Counted from the first letter of the stretch, positions 1 to 9,793 are shown. The stretch: 64,000 bases of DNA from an uncultured Desulfovibrio sp. (GCF_944324505.1 NZ_CALUWO010000002.1:62001-126000), one strand, 5' to 3'. Program-made: numbers and translations. Notes: generated by a model not told the origin, from the letters alone.

Positions 1-320
1 CCGGTCCCGTGGCCAGAAAGGTCTATGATCATCTTTTCGGCCCCGATGAAGGCGCTCCGGGCAGTGCCCGGCGACAGACCGCCGCGGAACGCCGGGAAAG
101 CCCCCCGCCTGCCCCCCTGCCCGGCCTGACCCCCGCGGCGCCCGCGACGCCCGCTCCGGGCAGCGCCCCCGCCTATACCGGACGGCGGCAGGCAGGTCCG
201 CCGCCGGCCAGGCAGAATACAGAACGGCGCAATCCGCCCCGCGGCCGGATCATTGACCCGCTGGCGCCGCCCACGCCCCTGCCGTCGGACCGCTACCGCG
301 GTACGGCCCCCATGCCCTGA
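1..320 (+). CDS. mrdA: penicillin-binding protein 2 (MrdA), 3' end only
   Basis: The window opens inside this gene. The open frame runs back to the first base, and the first residues read GPVARKVYDHLFG, the typical closing segment of the PBP2 transpeptidase domain (a Pro-Val-Ala-X-X-Val-Tyr/Phe helix). It is followed by a low-complexity Pro/Ala/Arg tail of about 90 residues, longer than in E. coli PBP2. PBP2 crosslinks lateral-wall peptidoglycan in the periplasm together with RodA, whose gene starts 107 bases downstream. Identification rests on this short motif plus the rodA neighbour; the catalytic part lies outside the window. Confidence 0.7.
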   Translation, partial: GPVARKVYDHLFGPDEGAPGSARRQTAAERRESPPPAPLPGLTPAAPATPAPGSAPAYTGRRQAGPPPARQNTERRNPPRGRIIDPLAPPTPLPSDRYRGTAPMP

Positions 321-427
321 CGCAGGGGCCGGAAGCCTGCGGCCTGACCGTGCGGGCAGGCCCGCGTACCGGCCCAGCGTGCCGGGGCGCTTCCCCGGCA
401 GAACCTTGCCATACCGGAAGGAACAGA

Positions 428-1534
428 ATGGACAAACGCCTTCTCAGCTATCTCAACTGGGGCCTGCTGGCCTGCATGCTGCTGCTCTTCTTTCTGGGCG
501 TCGGCAATCTCTTTTCTGCCAGCGCCATCCGGGTGGAGGACGGTCTGGCATTTTCCAGCTATTACCAGAAGCAGCTTGTCTGGGGCCTGTGCGGTCTGGT
601 CTGCATGCTGCTGGCCATGTGCTTTGACTATCGCCAGATACGGAATCTGGCCTGGCCCTTCTGGCTGGCCTGCGTACTGCTTCTGCTGCTGGTTCCCATC
701 ATCGGGGTGACCGCCATGGGTGCCAACCGCTGGATATCCCTTGGCTTCATGAATCTTCAGCCCTCGGAACCCACCAAGCTGGCCGTCCTGGTCATGACGG
801 CCCGTATCCTTTCCCAGCACAGCCAGCCCCTGGGCTGGAAGGACTTCGGCAAGGTGCTGCTGGTGGGCCTTGTGCCCTGCGCGCTCATTCTGGAACAGCC
901 CGATCTGGGCACAGGGACCCTGGTGCTGCTCATCATGGGCGGCATGATTCTCTTTCACGGCCTGCGGGCCTACGTGCTCAAGACCTGCCTGCTGCTGGTG
1001 CCCTGCGTGGCCGCCCTCATGTGGACAGTGGTCATGCACGATTACCAGCGCCAGCGCATTCTCACCTTTCTGGACCCCGGCTCGGATCCGCGCGGCGCCG
1101 GCTACCACATTCTCCAGTCGCTCATTGCCATCGGTTCAGGCCAGATGTGGGGCAAGGGCTATACCGAAGGCACTGCCGGCAAGCTGCGCTTTCTGCCGGA
1201 GCGCCATTCCGACTTTGCCGTGGCCGTTTTCGGCGAAGAATGGGGCTTTGTGGGCTGCGTGGCCCTGGTGACGCTCTTTTCCCTCTTTCTGCTGTCCATC
1301 TTTTCCACGGCCATGCAGGCCAAGGACCGCTTCGGCAGCATGCTGGTGGTGGGGGTGTTCTTCTACTTCTTCTGGCAGATCGTCATCAATATGGGCATGG
1401 TCATCGGCCTCATGCCCGTGGTGGGCATTCCCCTGCCCTTCATCAGCTACGGCGGCAGCGCCACCGTGGTCAATTTCACCCTGCTGGGCATTGTGCTCAA
1501 CGTGTCCATGCGCCGCTTCATGTTCAAGAGCTGA
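428..1534 (+). CDS. rodA: rod shape-determining protein RodA (SEDS peptidoglycan polymerase)
   Basis: A 368-residue polytopic membrane protein of the FtsW/RodA/SpoVE family, full length for RodA. It polymerises glycan strands from lipid II for side-wall growth with PBP2. About ten hydrophobic segments are visible. Family signatures include GANRWISLGFMNLQPSEPTKLA in the centre, the PDLGTG motif, and the C-terminal PLPFISYGGSA motif. The start at 428 follows a GGAAGGAA ribosome site; the frame is open further upstream but that extension is Arg/Pro-rich and unlike the family. It lies directly behind the PBP2 gene, the classic mrdA-mrdB pairing. Confidence 0.95.
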   Translation: MDKRLLSYLNWGLLACMLLLFFLGVGNLFSASAIRVEDGLAFSSYYQKQLVWGLCGLVCMLLAMCFDYRQIRNLAWPFWLACVLLLLLVPIIGVTAMGANRWISLGFMNLQPSEPTKLAVLVMTARILSQHSQPLGWKDFGKVLLVGLVPCALILEQPDLGTGTLVLLIMGGMILFHGLRAYVLKTCLLLVPCVAALMWTVVMHDYQRQRILTFLDPGSDPRGAGYHILQSLIAIGSGQMWGKGYTEGTAGKLRFLPERHSDFAVAVFGEEWGFVGCVALVTLFSLFLLSIFSTAMQAKDRFGSMLVVGVFFYFFWQIVINMGMVIGLMPVVGIPLPFISYGGSATVVNFTLLGIVLNVSMRRFMFKS

Positions 1535-1544
1535 CTTCGGGCAC

Positions 1545-1574
1545 AAAAAAAGGGAAGGCGCCTCCGCCTTCCCC
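1545..1574 (-). terminator. rho-independent terminator between rodA and the adaptor gene
   Basis: A 9-bp perfect stem (GGGAAGGCG at 1552-1560 with CGCCTTCCC at 1565-1573) has seven A residues on its left side, which form the U-tract for leftward transcription. It should end the adaptor-lipoprotein transcript and may also stop rodA transcripts coming from the other side. Confidence 0.8.
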
Positions 1575-1597
1575 GTGAAATCCCGGAGCGTGCCCCC

Positions 1598-2683
1598 TCA
1601 GGGCAGAATGTTCAACGGCAGCCCCGGCGCCAGCCGGACAATGCCGTCCACCACCACCTTTTCGCCCTCGGCGATGTCGCCCTCCACCACGCTCTGCCCC
1701 TCGTGCTCGAAAAGCACGCGCACCTTGCGCAGCGCTGCCGTGTTCCGGGCATCGGCCACATAGACATAGGTCCCCTCACGGCCGGACTGCACGGCATGGG
1801 CGGGAACCACCAGCGCCCCGCCGGCCATGCCCAGCGGCATGTCCACATTGACGAACTGGCCGGGCCAGAGGCTGCGGTCGGCATTGGCAAAGGTGGCCCG
1901 CAGACGGATGGTACCCGTCCGGCTGTCCACCTCATTGTCCACCAGCGTCAGTTCGCCCCTCACCGGACTGCCGCCCGTGGGAGTGGCCGTCACGGTCACC
2001 GTGCCCTGACGCAGGCGCTCCAGAATGGTGGCAAGGTGCACTTCAGGCACGGAAAAGGTCACATAGATGGGTTCCATGGTGTGGATGGTCACCACCGTGG
2101 TGGCGGCATTGCTCTGCACCATATTGCCCTTATCCACAGTCAGGGCACCCACACGGCCGCTGATGGGCGCCGTCACCGAGCAATAGGCCAGGTCAAGGGC
2201 GGCACTTTCCACGGCCGCCTGGTCAGACTGCACCGTGGCCCGCAGTGCCTCGGCATCCGTAGCCATCTGCTCGTAGGATTCGCGGCTCACATAGCCGCCA
2301 CCCACCAGCTTGCTGTAGCGCGCCCTGTCCTGCACGGCCTTGACCAGCTGGGCCTGCGACTTGGCCAGCAGGCCGCGCTTTTCCCGCAGAACGGCTTCAA
2401 AGGGGCGCGGATCAATGGTCAGCAGCAGGTCGCCTTCCTTCACGTCCTGCCCTTCCCGGAAATGCACCTGCCGAATCTCGCCGGAAACGCGGGGCTTCAC
2501 CTCCACCGAGGCAGAGGCCTGCACATTACCCACCACATGCAGCAGGCGGGGCATATCCTTACGGATCACCGCCTGCACATGAACGGGCGCAGCCGCCGCC
2601 CCATCCCGGGCCTTTTCCTCGCCGGAGCATGCCGTCAGCAGCAGGCTTGCTCCCAGCAGCCAGCAAAGCAGTCTGTTACGCAT
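1598..2683 (-). CDS. RND-type efflux periplasmic adaptor lipoprotein (MdtA/AcrA family)
   Basis: A 361-residue membrane fusion protein. The start at 2683 has a GAGGAAC ribosome site and gives a lipoprotein signal ending LLTAC. Then follow the biotinyl-lipoyl hairpin halves (VEVKPRVSGEIRQVHFREGQ and APISGRVGALTVDKGNMV), an alpha-helical coiled coil between them, a beta-barrel (PIYVTFSVPEVHL) and the membrane-proximal domain. Such adaptors link an inner-membrane RND pump to a TolC channel. No pump gene is adjacent: downstream is a terminator and then rodA on the other strand, upstream is divergent speA. A TolC-like protein is encoded at 27.9-29.4 kb. Substrate unknown. Confidence 0.9.
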   Translation of the reverse strand: MRNRLLCWLLGASLLLTACSGEEKARDGAAAAPVHVQAVIRKDMPRLLHVVGNVQASASVEVKPRVSGEIRQVHFREGQDVKEGDLLLTIDPRPFEAVLREKRGLLAKSQAQLVKAVQDRARYSKLVGGGYVSRESYEQMATDAEALRATVQSDQAAVESAALDLAYCSVTAPISGRVGALTVDKGNMVQSNAATTVVTIHTMEPIYVTFSVPEVHLATILERLRQGTVTVTATPTGGSPVRGELTLVDNEVDSRTGTIRLRATFANADRSLWPGQFVNVDMPLGMAGGALVVPAHAVQSGREGTYVYVADARNTAALRKVRVLFEHEGQSVVEGDIAEGEKVVVDGIVRLAPGLPLNILP

Positions 2684-2752
2684 AGGTTCCTCGTGTATCG
2701 TTTCAGCCTGCCTCATGGGCGAAGCGGCGTCAAGCTGTCACCGCACCGCCAT

Positions 2753-2780
2753 TTGACTTTGAGCCGTTTCCTCGTACAAT
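2753..2780 (+). promoter_or_regulatory. speA promoter
   Basis: A near-consensus sigma70-type promoter: TTGACT at 2753-2758, 16-base spacer, TACAAT at 2775-2780. Transcription would begin near 2787, leaving an 88-base leader before the speA start. Confidence 0.65.
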
Positions 2781-2874
2781 GCGCGCACCGTGAGTGAAGC
2801 GGGGGAACAGGCCGGAAACCTTGCCGAATCCCTTTTCACCAGCGGCAAGCAGCTAGCTACCGGAGGGAGTAATC

Positions 2875-4791
2875 TTGGCAAAAAACCGCGCATTGCAGCA
2901 ATGGCGTGTGGAAGATTCCGTGGAACTGTACGGAATCCGCAACTGGGGGGCAGGCTATTTCAACGTGTCCGAAAAGGGCGAGGTGGTCATCTGCCCGCAG
3001 GGTCCCAAGGGACCGCAGATTCCCATCACCGAAATCATCGCTGGCCTGCATGCGCGCGGCTATGACATGCCTGTGCTGCTGCGCGTGGAAAATATTCTGG
3101 ATGCGCGCATCAGCAATATTCACGACTCCTTCCGCAAGGCCATCAAGACCCTGGGCTACAAGGGGCAGTATCGCGGCGTCTTTCCCATCAAGGTCAACCA
3201 GCAACAGCAGGTGGTGGAAAAGATTGCCCAGTTCGGGGCCAGCTATCATCATGGTCTCGAGGTCGGCTCCAAGGCCGAACTCATTGCCGCCATTTCCCTC
3301 ATGCGCGATACCCAGGCCTGCCTGATCTGCAACGGCTACAAGGACGAGGAATTCTTTGACCTGGGCCTCCAGGCCCAGCGCCTGGGCTTCAACGTGCATT
3401 TTGTCATGGAAATGCCCGGCGAGCTGGACCTGCTGCTGGAACGCAGCCGGGCACTGGGCGTGCGGCCCAATATCGGCGTGCGGGCCAAACTGTCCGTCAA
3501 GGCAGGCGGCCACTGGACCGATTCCGGCGGCGAGCGCTCCACCTTCGGCCTGGGGGCGGCCCAGATCGTGGACGTGGTGGACAATCTCAAGGCACAGGGC
3601 ATGCTGGACTGCCTGCGCCTGCTGCACTATCACCTCGGTTCGCAGCTTTCCAACATTCGCGACATACGCCGCGGCGTCATGGAGGCGGCCCGCCTCTATG
3701 TGGGCCTGGTGCAGGAAGGCGCGCCCATGGGCTACCTTGACCTGGGCGGCGGCCTGGCCGTGGACTACGACGGCTCGCATACCAACTACATTTCCTCGCG
3801 CAACTACACCCTGGACGAATACAGCACCGACGTGGTGGAAGCCATCATGAGCATCCTGGACGAGCAGGAAGTGCCCCACCCCCACATCATCACGGAATCG
3901 GGGCGCGCCACTGTGGCCTATTATTCGGTACTGCTGTTCAATATTCTGGATGTGAGCGCCGTGGAAGAGGTGCAGGTGCCCAGCGAGCTGCCCGAAGACA
4001 CCCCCGAATCGGTGCAGAACCTCCGGGAAGTCTACAACAGCATCACCCTGCGCAATCTCCAGGAATGCTATAACGACGCCATCTATTACCGTGACGAAAT
4101 GCGCCAGCTCTTTTCTGCCGGCCGCGTGAACCTGCGGCAGCGCACCCTGTCGGAACGCTTTTTCTGGGCCATCATGCTGCGCATTGCCGAAGAAAAGCGC
4201 CGCCTCAAGAACGTACCCCGCGATCTCAAGGACATCGACGCCAGCCTGGCCGACATCTATTACGGCAATTTCAGCGTCTTTCAGTCCCTGCCTGACTCCT
4301 GGGCCATTGACCAGCTCTTTCCCATCATGCCCATCCACCGCCTCAACGAATTTCCCTCGCGGCAGGGCATCATTTCGGACATTACCTGCGATTCCGACGG
4401 CCGTATTGCCCACTTCATCGATCCGCAGGGCCTCCGGCCGACCCTGGACCTGCACCCCCTGCGCGAAGGCGAGGAATATTATCTGGGCGTCTTCCTGGTG
4501 GGGGCCTATCAGGAAACCCTGGGCGATCTGCACAACCTCATGGGCGATACCAACGTGGTATCCATTCGCTGCGCCGAAGACGGCAGCTACGAATACGTAC
4601 GCGAAATCCGCGGCGATTCCGTGGCCGATATCCTGAGCTACGTGGAATATGACCCGCGCCGCATCCTGGACGACCTGCGCAGCACGGCCGAACGGGCCGT
4701 GCGCGAAAAGCGCATCTCTCCCAGCGACCGCTATGCCATTCTCCAGACCTTTGAGGACGGCCTGCGCGGCTATACCTATTTCGAACGCTAG
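2875..4791 (+). CDS. speA: biosynthetic arginine decarboxylase SpeA
   Basis: A 638-residue PLP enzyme of the alanine-racemase fold that converts arginine to agmatine, the first step of polyamine synthesis. The length matches SpeA. Visible features are the PLP-lysine segment VFPIKVNQQQ, the HYHLGSQ motif, the glycine-rich DLGGGLAVDYDG phosphate-binding loop, and the ESGRA motif. The start is TTG at 2875, chosen because GGAGGGAG lies just upstream and the N-terminus matches the family. It has its own promoter and a strong terminator, so it is monocistronic. Confidence 0.95.
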   Translation: MAKNRALQQWRVEDSVELYGIRNWGAGYFNVSEKGEVVICPQGPKGPQIPITEIIAGLHARGYDMPVLLRVENILDARISNIHDSFRKAIKTLGYKGQYRGVFPIKVNQQQQVVEKIAQFGASYHHGLEVGSKAELIAAISLMRDTQACLICNGYKDEEFFDLGLQAQRLGFNVHFVMEMPGELDLLLERSRALGVRPNIGVRAKLSVKAGGHWTDSGGERSTFGLGAAQIVDVVDNLKAQGMLDCLRLLHYHLGSQLSNIRDIRRGVMEAARLYVGLVQEGAPMGYLDLGGGLAVDYDGSHTNYISSRNYTLDEYSTDVVEAIMSILDEQEVPHPHIITESGRATVAYYSVLLFNILDVSAVEEVQVPSELPEDTPESVQNLREVYNSITLRNLQECYNDAIYYRDEMRQLFSAGRVNLRQRTLSERFFWAIMLRIAEEKRRLKNVPRDLKDIDASLADIYYGNFSVFQSLPDSWAIDQLFPIMPIHRLNEFPSRQGIISDITCDSDGRIAHFIDPQGLRPTLDLHPLREGEEYYLGVFLVGAYQETLGDLHNLMGDTNVVSIRCAEDGSYEYVREIRGDSVADILSYVEYDPRRILDDLRSTAERAVREKRISPSDRYAILQTFEDGLRGYTYFER

Positions 4792-4812
4792 CCCTTGCGC
4801 ACAAGCACAGCA

Positions 4813-4846
4813 GGGCCTCCTTTCCTCTGGGAAAGGAGGCCCTTTT
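4813..4846 (+). terminator. speA terminator
   Basis: A 13-bp perfect stem (4813-4825 with 4830-4842) around a TCTG loop, followed by TTTT. A canonical intrinsic terminator 22 bases after the speA stop codon. Confidence 0.9.
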
Positions 4847-5036
4847 ACGTGCGGACGCGGCGGAACGCCCGGACACGATGGAGAACACACCAGGGAACAC
4901 TGCCGCCCTCCGGTATCGGACGCCGGTACCGGACACCGGCAACGGCGTTTTGCCTGCGGGGGCAAGACCTGCCAGACCCCGTGCCTGCCTGTGCCGCGCC
5001 TCTTTGTCCCCGCGCCTGGCCGCAAAGGAACGGCGC

Positions 5037-5351
5037 CTAGCCCTTCTTCATGCTGCGCTTGGACGCCTTGAGCGGGTTGACCTTTTTCTGCACGCTGCCC
5101 TCGCCGGGCCGTTGCACCAGATGCTGATGTGCCGCAGCAAGCGCCGCCGCATCCAGTGCCAGCGCGGCAAGCCGGGCCGGCACCGTGGCCCGTGCCGCGG
5201 TATAGCGGTTGGGGTCCGCCACATTCCTGTCCACATAGGTACGGCTGGTCAGATACAGTCCCCGCTCGTCAATGGCCAGCAAGAGCGTTGCGCCGTGTTC
5301 CTCCACCGGCCGGATGACCATGTCCGACGTGCTGCCGAAGCGATTTGCCAT
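5037..5351 (-). CDS. conserved-looking small protein, unknown function
   Basis: A 104-residue protein with no family I recognise. The N-terminal half (residues 1-45) looks like a small mixed alpha/beta domain; the rest is Ala-rich helix ending in a strongly basic tail (KKVNPLKASKRSMKKG) that suggests nucleic acid or ribosome contact. The ribosome site GGAGGC precedes the ATG, supporting it as a real gene. It lies behind a TTGAAA/TATACA promoter whose spacer holds a Fur-like palindrome, so iron repression is likely. No signal peptide or membrane segment. Confidence 0.6.
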   Translation of the reverse strand: MANRFGSTSDMVIRPVEEHGATLLLAIDERGLYLTSRTYVDRNVADPNRYTAARATVPARLAALALDAAALAAAHQHLVQRPGEGSVQKKVNPLKASKRSMKKG

Positions 5352-5374
5352 GATGCCTCCTGATGGTTTCCCCC

Positions 5375-5403
5375 TGTATACATAAAATGAATTTCATTTT
5401 CAA
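5375..5403 (-). promoter_or_regulatory. promoter with Fur-like operator in its spacer
   Basis: On the minus strand TTGAAA (5403-5398), a 17-base spacer and TATACA (5380-5375) form a good sigma70-type promoter for the small gene ending at 5037. The spacer contains an interrupted palindrome AAAATGA-ATT-TCATTTT (5384-5400). Read on the minus strand across 5401-5383 it matches the E. coli 19-bp Fur consensus at 14 of 19 positions by hand count. Confidence 0.6.
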
Positions 5404-5600
5404 TACAAAGTTCCATCACGGTACGGCGTGGCTGCTCCGAAACACGCGGCAAGGTGCGCGGCAGCCTGTCCGCGCCAGACCGCACGGCTTCGCAAGCGAG
5501 GTCTCTCCCGGCCCTGGCCCACGGCCCGAAGGTCGCCGCCATGCGGACGGGCGGAAAACGGGATGCCCCCCGGCAGCGGGATACCGCAGATGCCCCGCCC

Positions 5601-6554
5601 TCAGAGCCGGTGACAGCGGGCGCGCCAGCCCGGGGCCAGCTGGTGCCAGTCCGGCGCTTCTTCCCGGCAGCGCGGCAGGGCCTGCGGACAGCGGGGATGA
5701 AAGGCGCAGCCCGGCGGCGGCGCCAGCGGACTGGGCAGTTCCTGTGCCGCAAGGCTGCTCACGGGCGCGGCGGCTTCTCCCCAGCGGGGCATGGCGGCCA
5801 GCAGGGCCTGCGTATAAGGATGCGCCGGCGTCTGCAAAAGCTGCTCCCGCGGGCCTTCCTCCACCATGCGGCCCAGATACATGACCATGATACGGGGACA
5901 CATGAAGCCCACCACGGCCAGATCATGCGAAATGAAGAGATAGGCCGGGCCGAAGTCTTCCTGCACATCGCACAGCAGGTTGAGCACCTGGGCCTGCACC
6001 GAGGCGTCCAGAGCCGATACCGGCTCGTCGCAGACCACCACGCCGGGCCGGGTTATGAGAGCACGGGCCACGGCGATGCGCTGCCGCTGCCCGCCGGAAA
6101 ATTCATGCGGATACCGGCGCTCCATGCCGGCCAGGCCCACGCGGGCAAGCATGTCGGCCACCCGCTCCTGCCGCTGCCGGCGGGAAAGGCTCCGGTCCCG
6201 CAGCAGGGGTTCCGCCACGGAGTCGCCGATCTTCCAGCGGGGATTGAGCGAGGAAAACGGGTCCTGAAAAACCATCTGCACCCGCCCTGCCGCGCTGCTG
6301 TGGGGACCGGCCGGCGGCAGTTCCTGCCCGTCCAGAAGCACCCGCCCCCTGCTGGGCGGCAGCAGCCCGCAGGCCAGACGGCCCAGCGTGGACTTGCCGC
6401 AGCCGGATTCGCCCACCAGGCCGAGACTTTCCCCGGCATGCAGGGTCAGGTCCACACCGGCCACGGCCGTAAGCTGCCCGGCCTCCTGCCAGAGGCCGCG
6501 CCGCACGGCAAAGGTCCGCCAGACCTGTTCCAGACGCAGCAGCGGCGCACTCAC
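5601..6554 (-). CDS. OppF/DppF-type ABC transporter ATP-binding protein
   Basis: A 317-residue ATPase of the oligopeptide/dipeptide/nickel importer family. Walker A GESGCGKST at residues 48-56, Q-loop VFQDPF, signature FSGGQRQR near 152, Walker B VVVCDEP near 172, and the C-terminal Cys-containing extension (GCAFHPRCPQ) typical of the OppF/DppF subgroup. The start is GTG at 6554, overlapping the cobT stop (GTGA), so it is translationally coupled to cobT. No permease, binding protein or partner ATPase lies beside it, so it must act with subunits encoded elsewhere. The cobT linkage hints at nickel/cobalt or corrinoid-precursor uptake, which is only inference. Confidence 0.85.
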   Translation of the reverse strand: MSAPLLRLEQVWRTFAVRRGLWQEAGQLTAVAGVDLTLHAGESLGLVGESGCGKSTLGRLACGLLPPSRGRVLLDGQELPPAGPHSSAAGRVQMVFQDPFSSLNPRWKIGDSVAEPLLRDRSLSRRQRQERVADMLARVGLAGMERRYPHEFSGGQRQRIAVARALITRPGVVVCDEPVSALDASVQAQVLNLLCDVQEDFGPAYLFISHDLAVVGFMCPRIMVMYLGRMVEEGPREQLLQTPAHPYTQALLAAMPRWGEAAAPVSSLAAQELPSPLAPPPGCAFHPRCPQALPRCREEAPDWHQLAPGWRARCHRL

Positions 6555-7666
6555 AGGATGCTGCCCTCCGGCGAGACCTGGGCGGACTGGAATGTGGCCA
6601 TGTCATTGAACACGGCCGCCGCACAGCGCAGCAGGCCGTAGGCCACGGCACCGCCCGTGCCTTCGCCCAGGCGCATGTCCAGCTGCAACAGGGGCCGCCC
6701 CGTTCCCAGACGCGCCAGGGCCGGTGCGTGGGCCGGTTCGGCCGAGGCATGGGACAGGATGGCGTAATGGGCCAGGGTCGGGCAGATGCGCACCGCCACC
6801 ACATAGGCCGCGCTGCAAATGAAGCCATCCACCAGCACCGGCAGACGGCAGGAAGCCGCCCCCAGCATGATGCCGGCCATGACGCCGATTTCAAAGCCGC
6901 CCACCGCGCTCAGGGCATGCAGGGGATCATTGTGTTCCGCCTGTGCCGGCGAAAGGCCGTTGACCCGCAGCGCCCTGTCCACCACCTCCGCCTTGTGGGC
7001 CACCATGGCCGGTCCGGCGCCGGCGCCCGGTCCCACGGCTTCCTGCGGCGTCAGGCCCAGCAAGGCACAATACAGGGCCGAGGCCGGCGTGGTATTGGCA
7101 ATGCCCATTTCCCCGGTACCCAGACAGGCATAGCCCTCTTCGGCCAGCCTGCGGGCCAGCGTGGCACCGCGGCGCAGGGCCTCGAGGGCGGTCTCGCGGC
7201 GCATGGCCGGCCCCTGGGTCATGTCGGCCGTGCCGTCCCCCAGGCGCAGGTCAATCAGATGCGGGTGCGGCGCAAAAGGACCGCCCGCACAGCCGGCATC
7301 CACCACGCGCATTTCCATGCCCGAAGCACGGCACAGCACATTGACCCCGGCACCGCCCTGCAGAAAATTGGCCACCATCTGCCGGGTCACGATCTGCGGG
7401 CAGGGGGAAACGCCCTGAGCGGCCACGCCGTGGTCCCCTGCCACGGTCAGCATCATGGCCGGACTGACCACCAGCGGGCTTCGCCCGCCCGCCATGCCAT
7501 AAAGACGCCGGGCAAGCTCCTCCAGGCGGCCCAGACTGCCCCGGGGTTTGGTAAGATTGTCCAGATGCTGCTGGGCGGCCAGCAGGTCCGCCGGGTCCAC
7601 GGGAACAATACGCAGGCCCGGGATGATTTCCTCAAGGCAGCCTGCCGAAGACATGGTATGTTGCAT
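6551..7666 (-). CDS. cobT: nicotinate-nucleotide:dimethylbenzimidazole phosphoribosyltransferase CobT
   Basis: A 371-residue enzyme that makes alpha-ribazole phosphate for the lower ligand of cobalamin. Family features include LTKPRGSLGRLEELA near the N-terminus, TVAGDHGVAAQGVS, NFLQGGAGVN, GEMGIANTTPASA and the late VLVDGFICSAA segment. Length fits CobT. An AAGGGG ribosome site precedes the start. It forms an overlapping pair with the OppF-type ATPase gene downstream. No cobalamin riboswitch is visible upstream and no other cobalamin genes occur in the window. Confidence 0.95.
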   Translation of the reverse strand: MQHTMSSAGCLEEIIPGLRIVPVDPADLLAAQQHLDNLTKPRGSLGRLEELARRLYGMAGGRSPLVVSPAMMLTVAGDHGVAAQGVSPCPQIVTRQMVANFLQGGAGVNVLCRASGMEMRVVDAGCAGGPFAPHPHLIDLRLGDGTADMTQGPAMRRETALEALRRGATLARRLAEEGYACLGTGEMGIANTTPASALYCALLGLTPQEAVGPGAGAGPAMVAHKAEVVDRALRVNGLSPAQAEHNDPLHALSAVGGFEIGVMAGIMLGAASCRLPVLVDGFICSAAYVVAVRICPTLAHYAILSHASAEPAHAPALARLGTGRPLLQLDMRLGEGTGGAVAYGLLRCAAAVFNDMATFQSAQVSPEGSIL

Positions 7667-7784
7667 AGCCCCTTCCTACCCTTTTGCCCCGGGGCACGCA
7701 AGAGCGGCAAGACTTTACGCCAGGCCCGCAACAGGCTATGCAGGGTTTCCGTCCCGTGGGGACAGTTCTGCCAAAGGAGATGCC

Positions 7785-9144
<1,360 letters not shown>

Positions 9145-9146
<2 letters not shown>

Positions 9147-9355
9147 GGCCTGTTAACACAAATTTTACAAAAATTTCAAATAGATAAAAAACAAGTTGAA
9201 CCTGTTCCGCTTGCCTTGGGAGGCGGGGGTGCCTCGTGTCCCTGCTCTTCCCCCGCTAAAAGCGCGCTGCCTGGGGGGAAGGGAAACCCGCTCCCGCGCT
9301 GGCGGAGGGGTTTCCCTTCCCCCAAAACAGGCAATGAAGAATGTTAGCAGGCTCT
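9145..9355. mobile_element. MITE-like palindromic element between the protease and ferredoxin genes
   Basis: About 211 bases bounded by imperfect 15-bp terminal inverted repeats: AGGGCCTGTTAACAC at 9145-9159 and, on the other strand from 9355, AGAGCCTGCTAACAT (12 of 15 identical). The left arm is AT-rich, unlike its surroundings. The right half holds a long hairpin: 9274-9289 pairs with 9308-9323 and the stem continues inward via 9291-9294/9304-9307 and outward via GCCTG/CAGGC (9269-9273/9328-9332). No coding frame is present. Ends of this kind resemble those of IS elements, so a non-autonomous derivative is likely; no target duplication is evident. Confidence 0.45.
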
Positions 9356-9422
9356 GACACGGCCTCTTCGCGGGAGCATGGGGCCTGCCGTCCTGCGTAC
9401 TGCGGAATGTGACCGGCTCCCC

Positions 9423-9451
9423 TTGACAGGGAAAAGGCGTGACGCTATCCA
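9423..9451 (+). promoter_or_regulatory. ferredoxin gene promoter
   Basis: TTGACA at 9423-9428, a 17-base spacer and TATCCA at 9446-9451. This gives a leader of about 60 bases before the ferredoxin start and lies just right of the MITE-like element. Confidence 0.55.
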
Positions 9452-9518
9452 TTGCCAGAGCGGCACAGCTGCCGTTGAATACTTTTGGGAAACACTTGTT
9501 TCTAATCTGGAGGACACA

Positions 9519-9707
9519 ATGGGCTACAATGTGACTGTCGATAATGACAAATGCGTGGGCTGTGGCGAATGCGTGGACGTTTGCCCCGTGGAAGTGTACG
9601 AACTGAAGGACGGCAAGTCCGAACCGACCAACGCTGAAGAATGCCTGGGCTGCGAATCCTGCGTGGAAGTGTGCGAGCACAGCGCCATTACCGTTGAAGA
9701 AAACTAG
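9519..9707 (+). CDS. 2[4Fe-4S] ferredoxin
   Basis: A 62-residue soluble electron carrier. The first cluster motif is CVGCGECVDVCP and the second is CLGCESCVEVCE, so the usual Pro after the last Cys is Glu in the second motif. The acidic composition is typical of ferredoxins that serve pyruvate:ferredoxin oxidoreductase and hydrogenases. The ATG at 9519 has a GGAGG site seven bases upstream; longer readings of the frame run into unrelated sequence. It has its own promoter and is followed by two hairpins, so it is probably monocistronic and strongly expressed. Confidence 0.93.
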   Translation: MGYNVTVDNDKCVGCGECVDVCPVEVYELKDGKSEPTNAEECLGCESCVEVCEHSAITVEEN

Positions 9708-9714
9708 TCTGCAA

Positions 9715-9773
9715 GGGGCGCTTCGGCGCTCCTCCTGTATGCCGCCGGGCGTCTGTGCGTCTGGCGGCATTTT
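9715..9773 (+). terminator. tandem hairpins after the ferredoxin gene
   Basis: A short stem with a UUCG tetraloop (9715-9721/9726-9732, one G-T pair) is followed by an 8-bp stem ATGCCGCC/GGCGGCAT (9739-9746/9763-9770) with TTT after it. Together they probably terminate the ferredoxin transcript, though the T-tract is weak. Confidence 0.5.
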
Positions 9774-9793
9774 CGCATACGCCCGGAACTGCC

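Noticed and set aside
2857..5025. A 722-codon open frame on the minus strand opposite speA
   Set aside because: It is the antisense shadow of a clearly identified gene, is His/Gln-rich as expected of reversed GC-rich codons, and shows no domain or ribosome site.
7667..7784. Cobalamin riboswitch ahead of cobT
   Set aside because: The B12-box sequence is not present and the stretch is too short.
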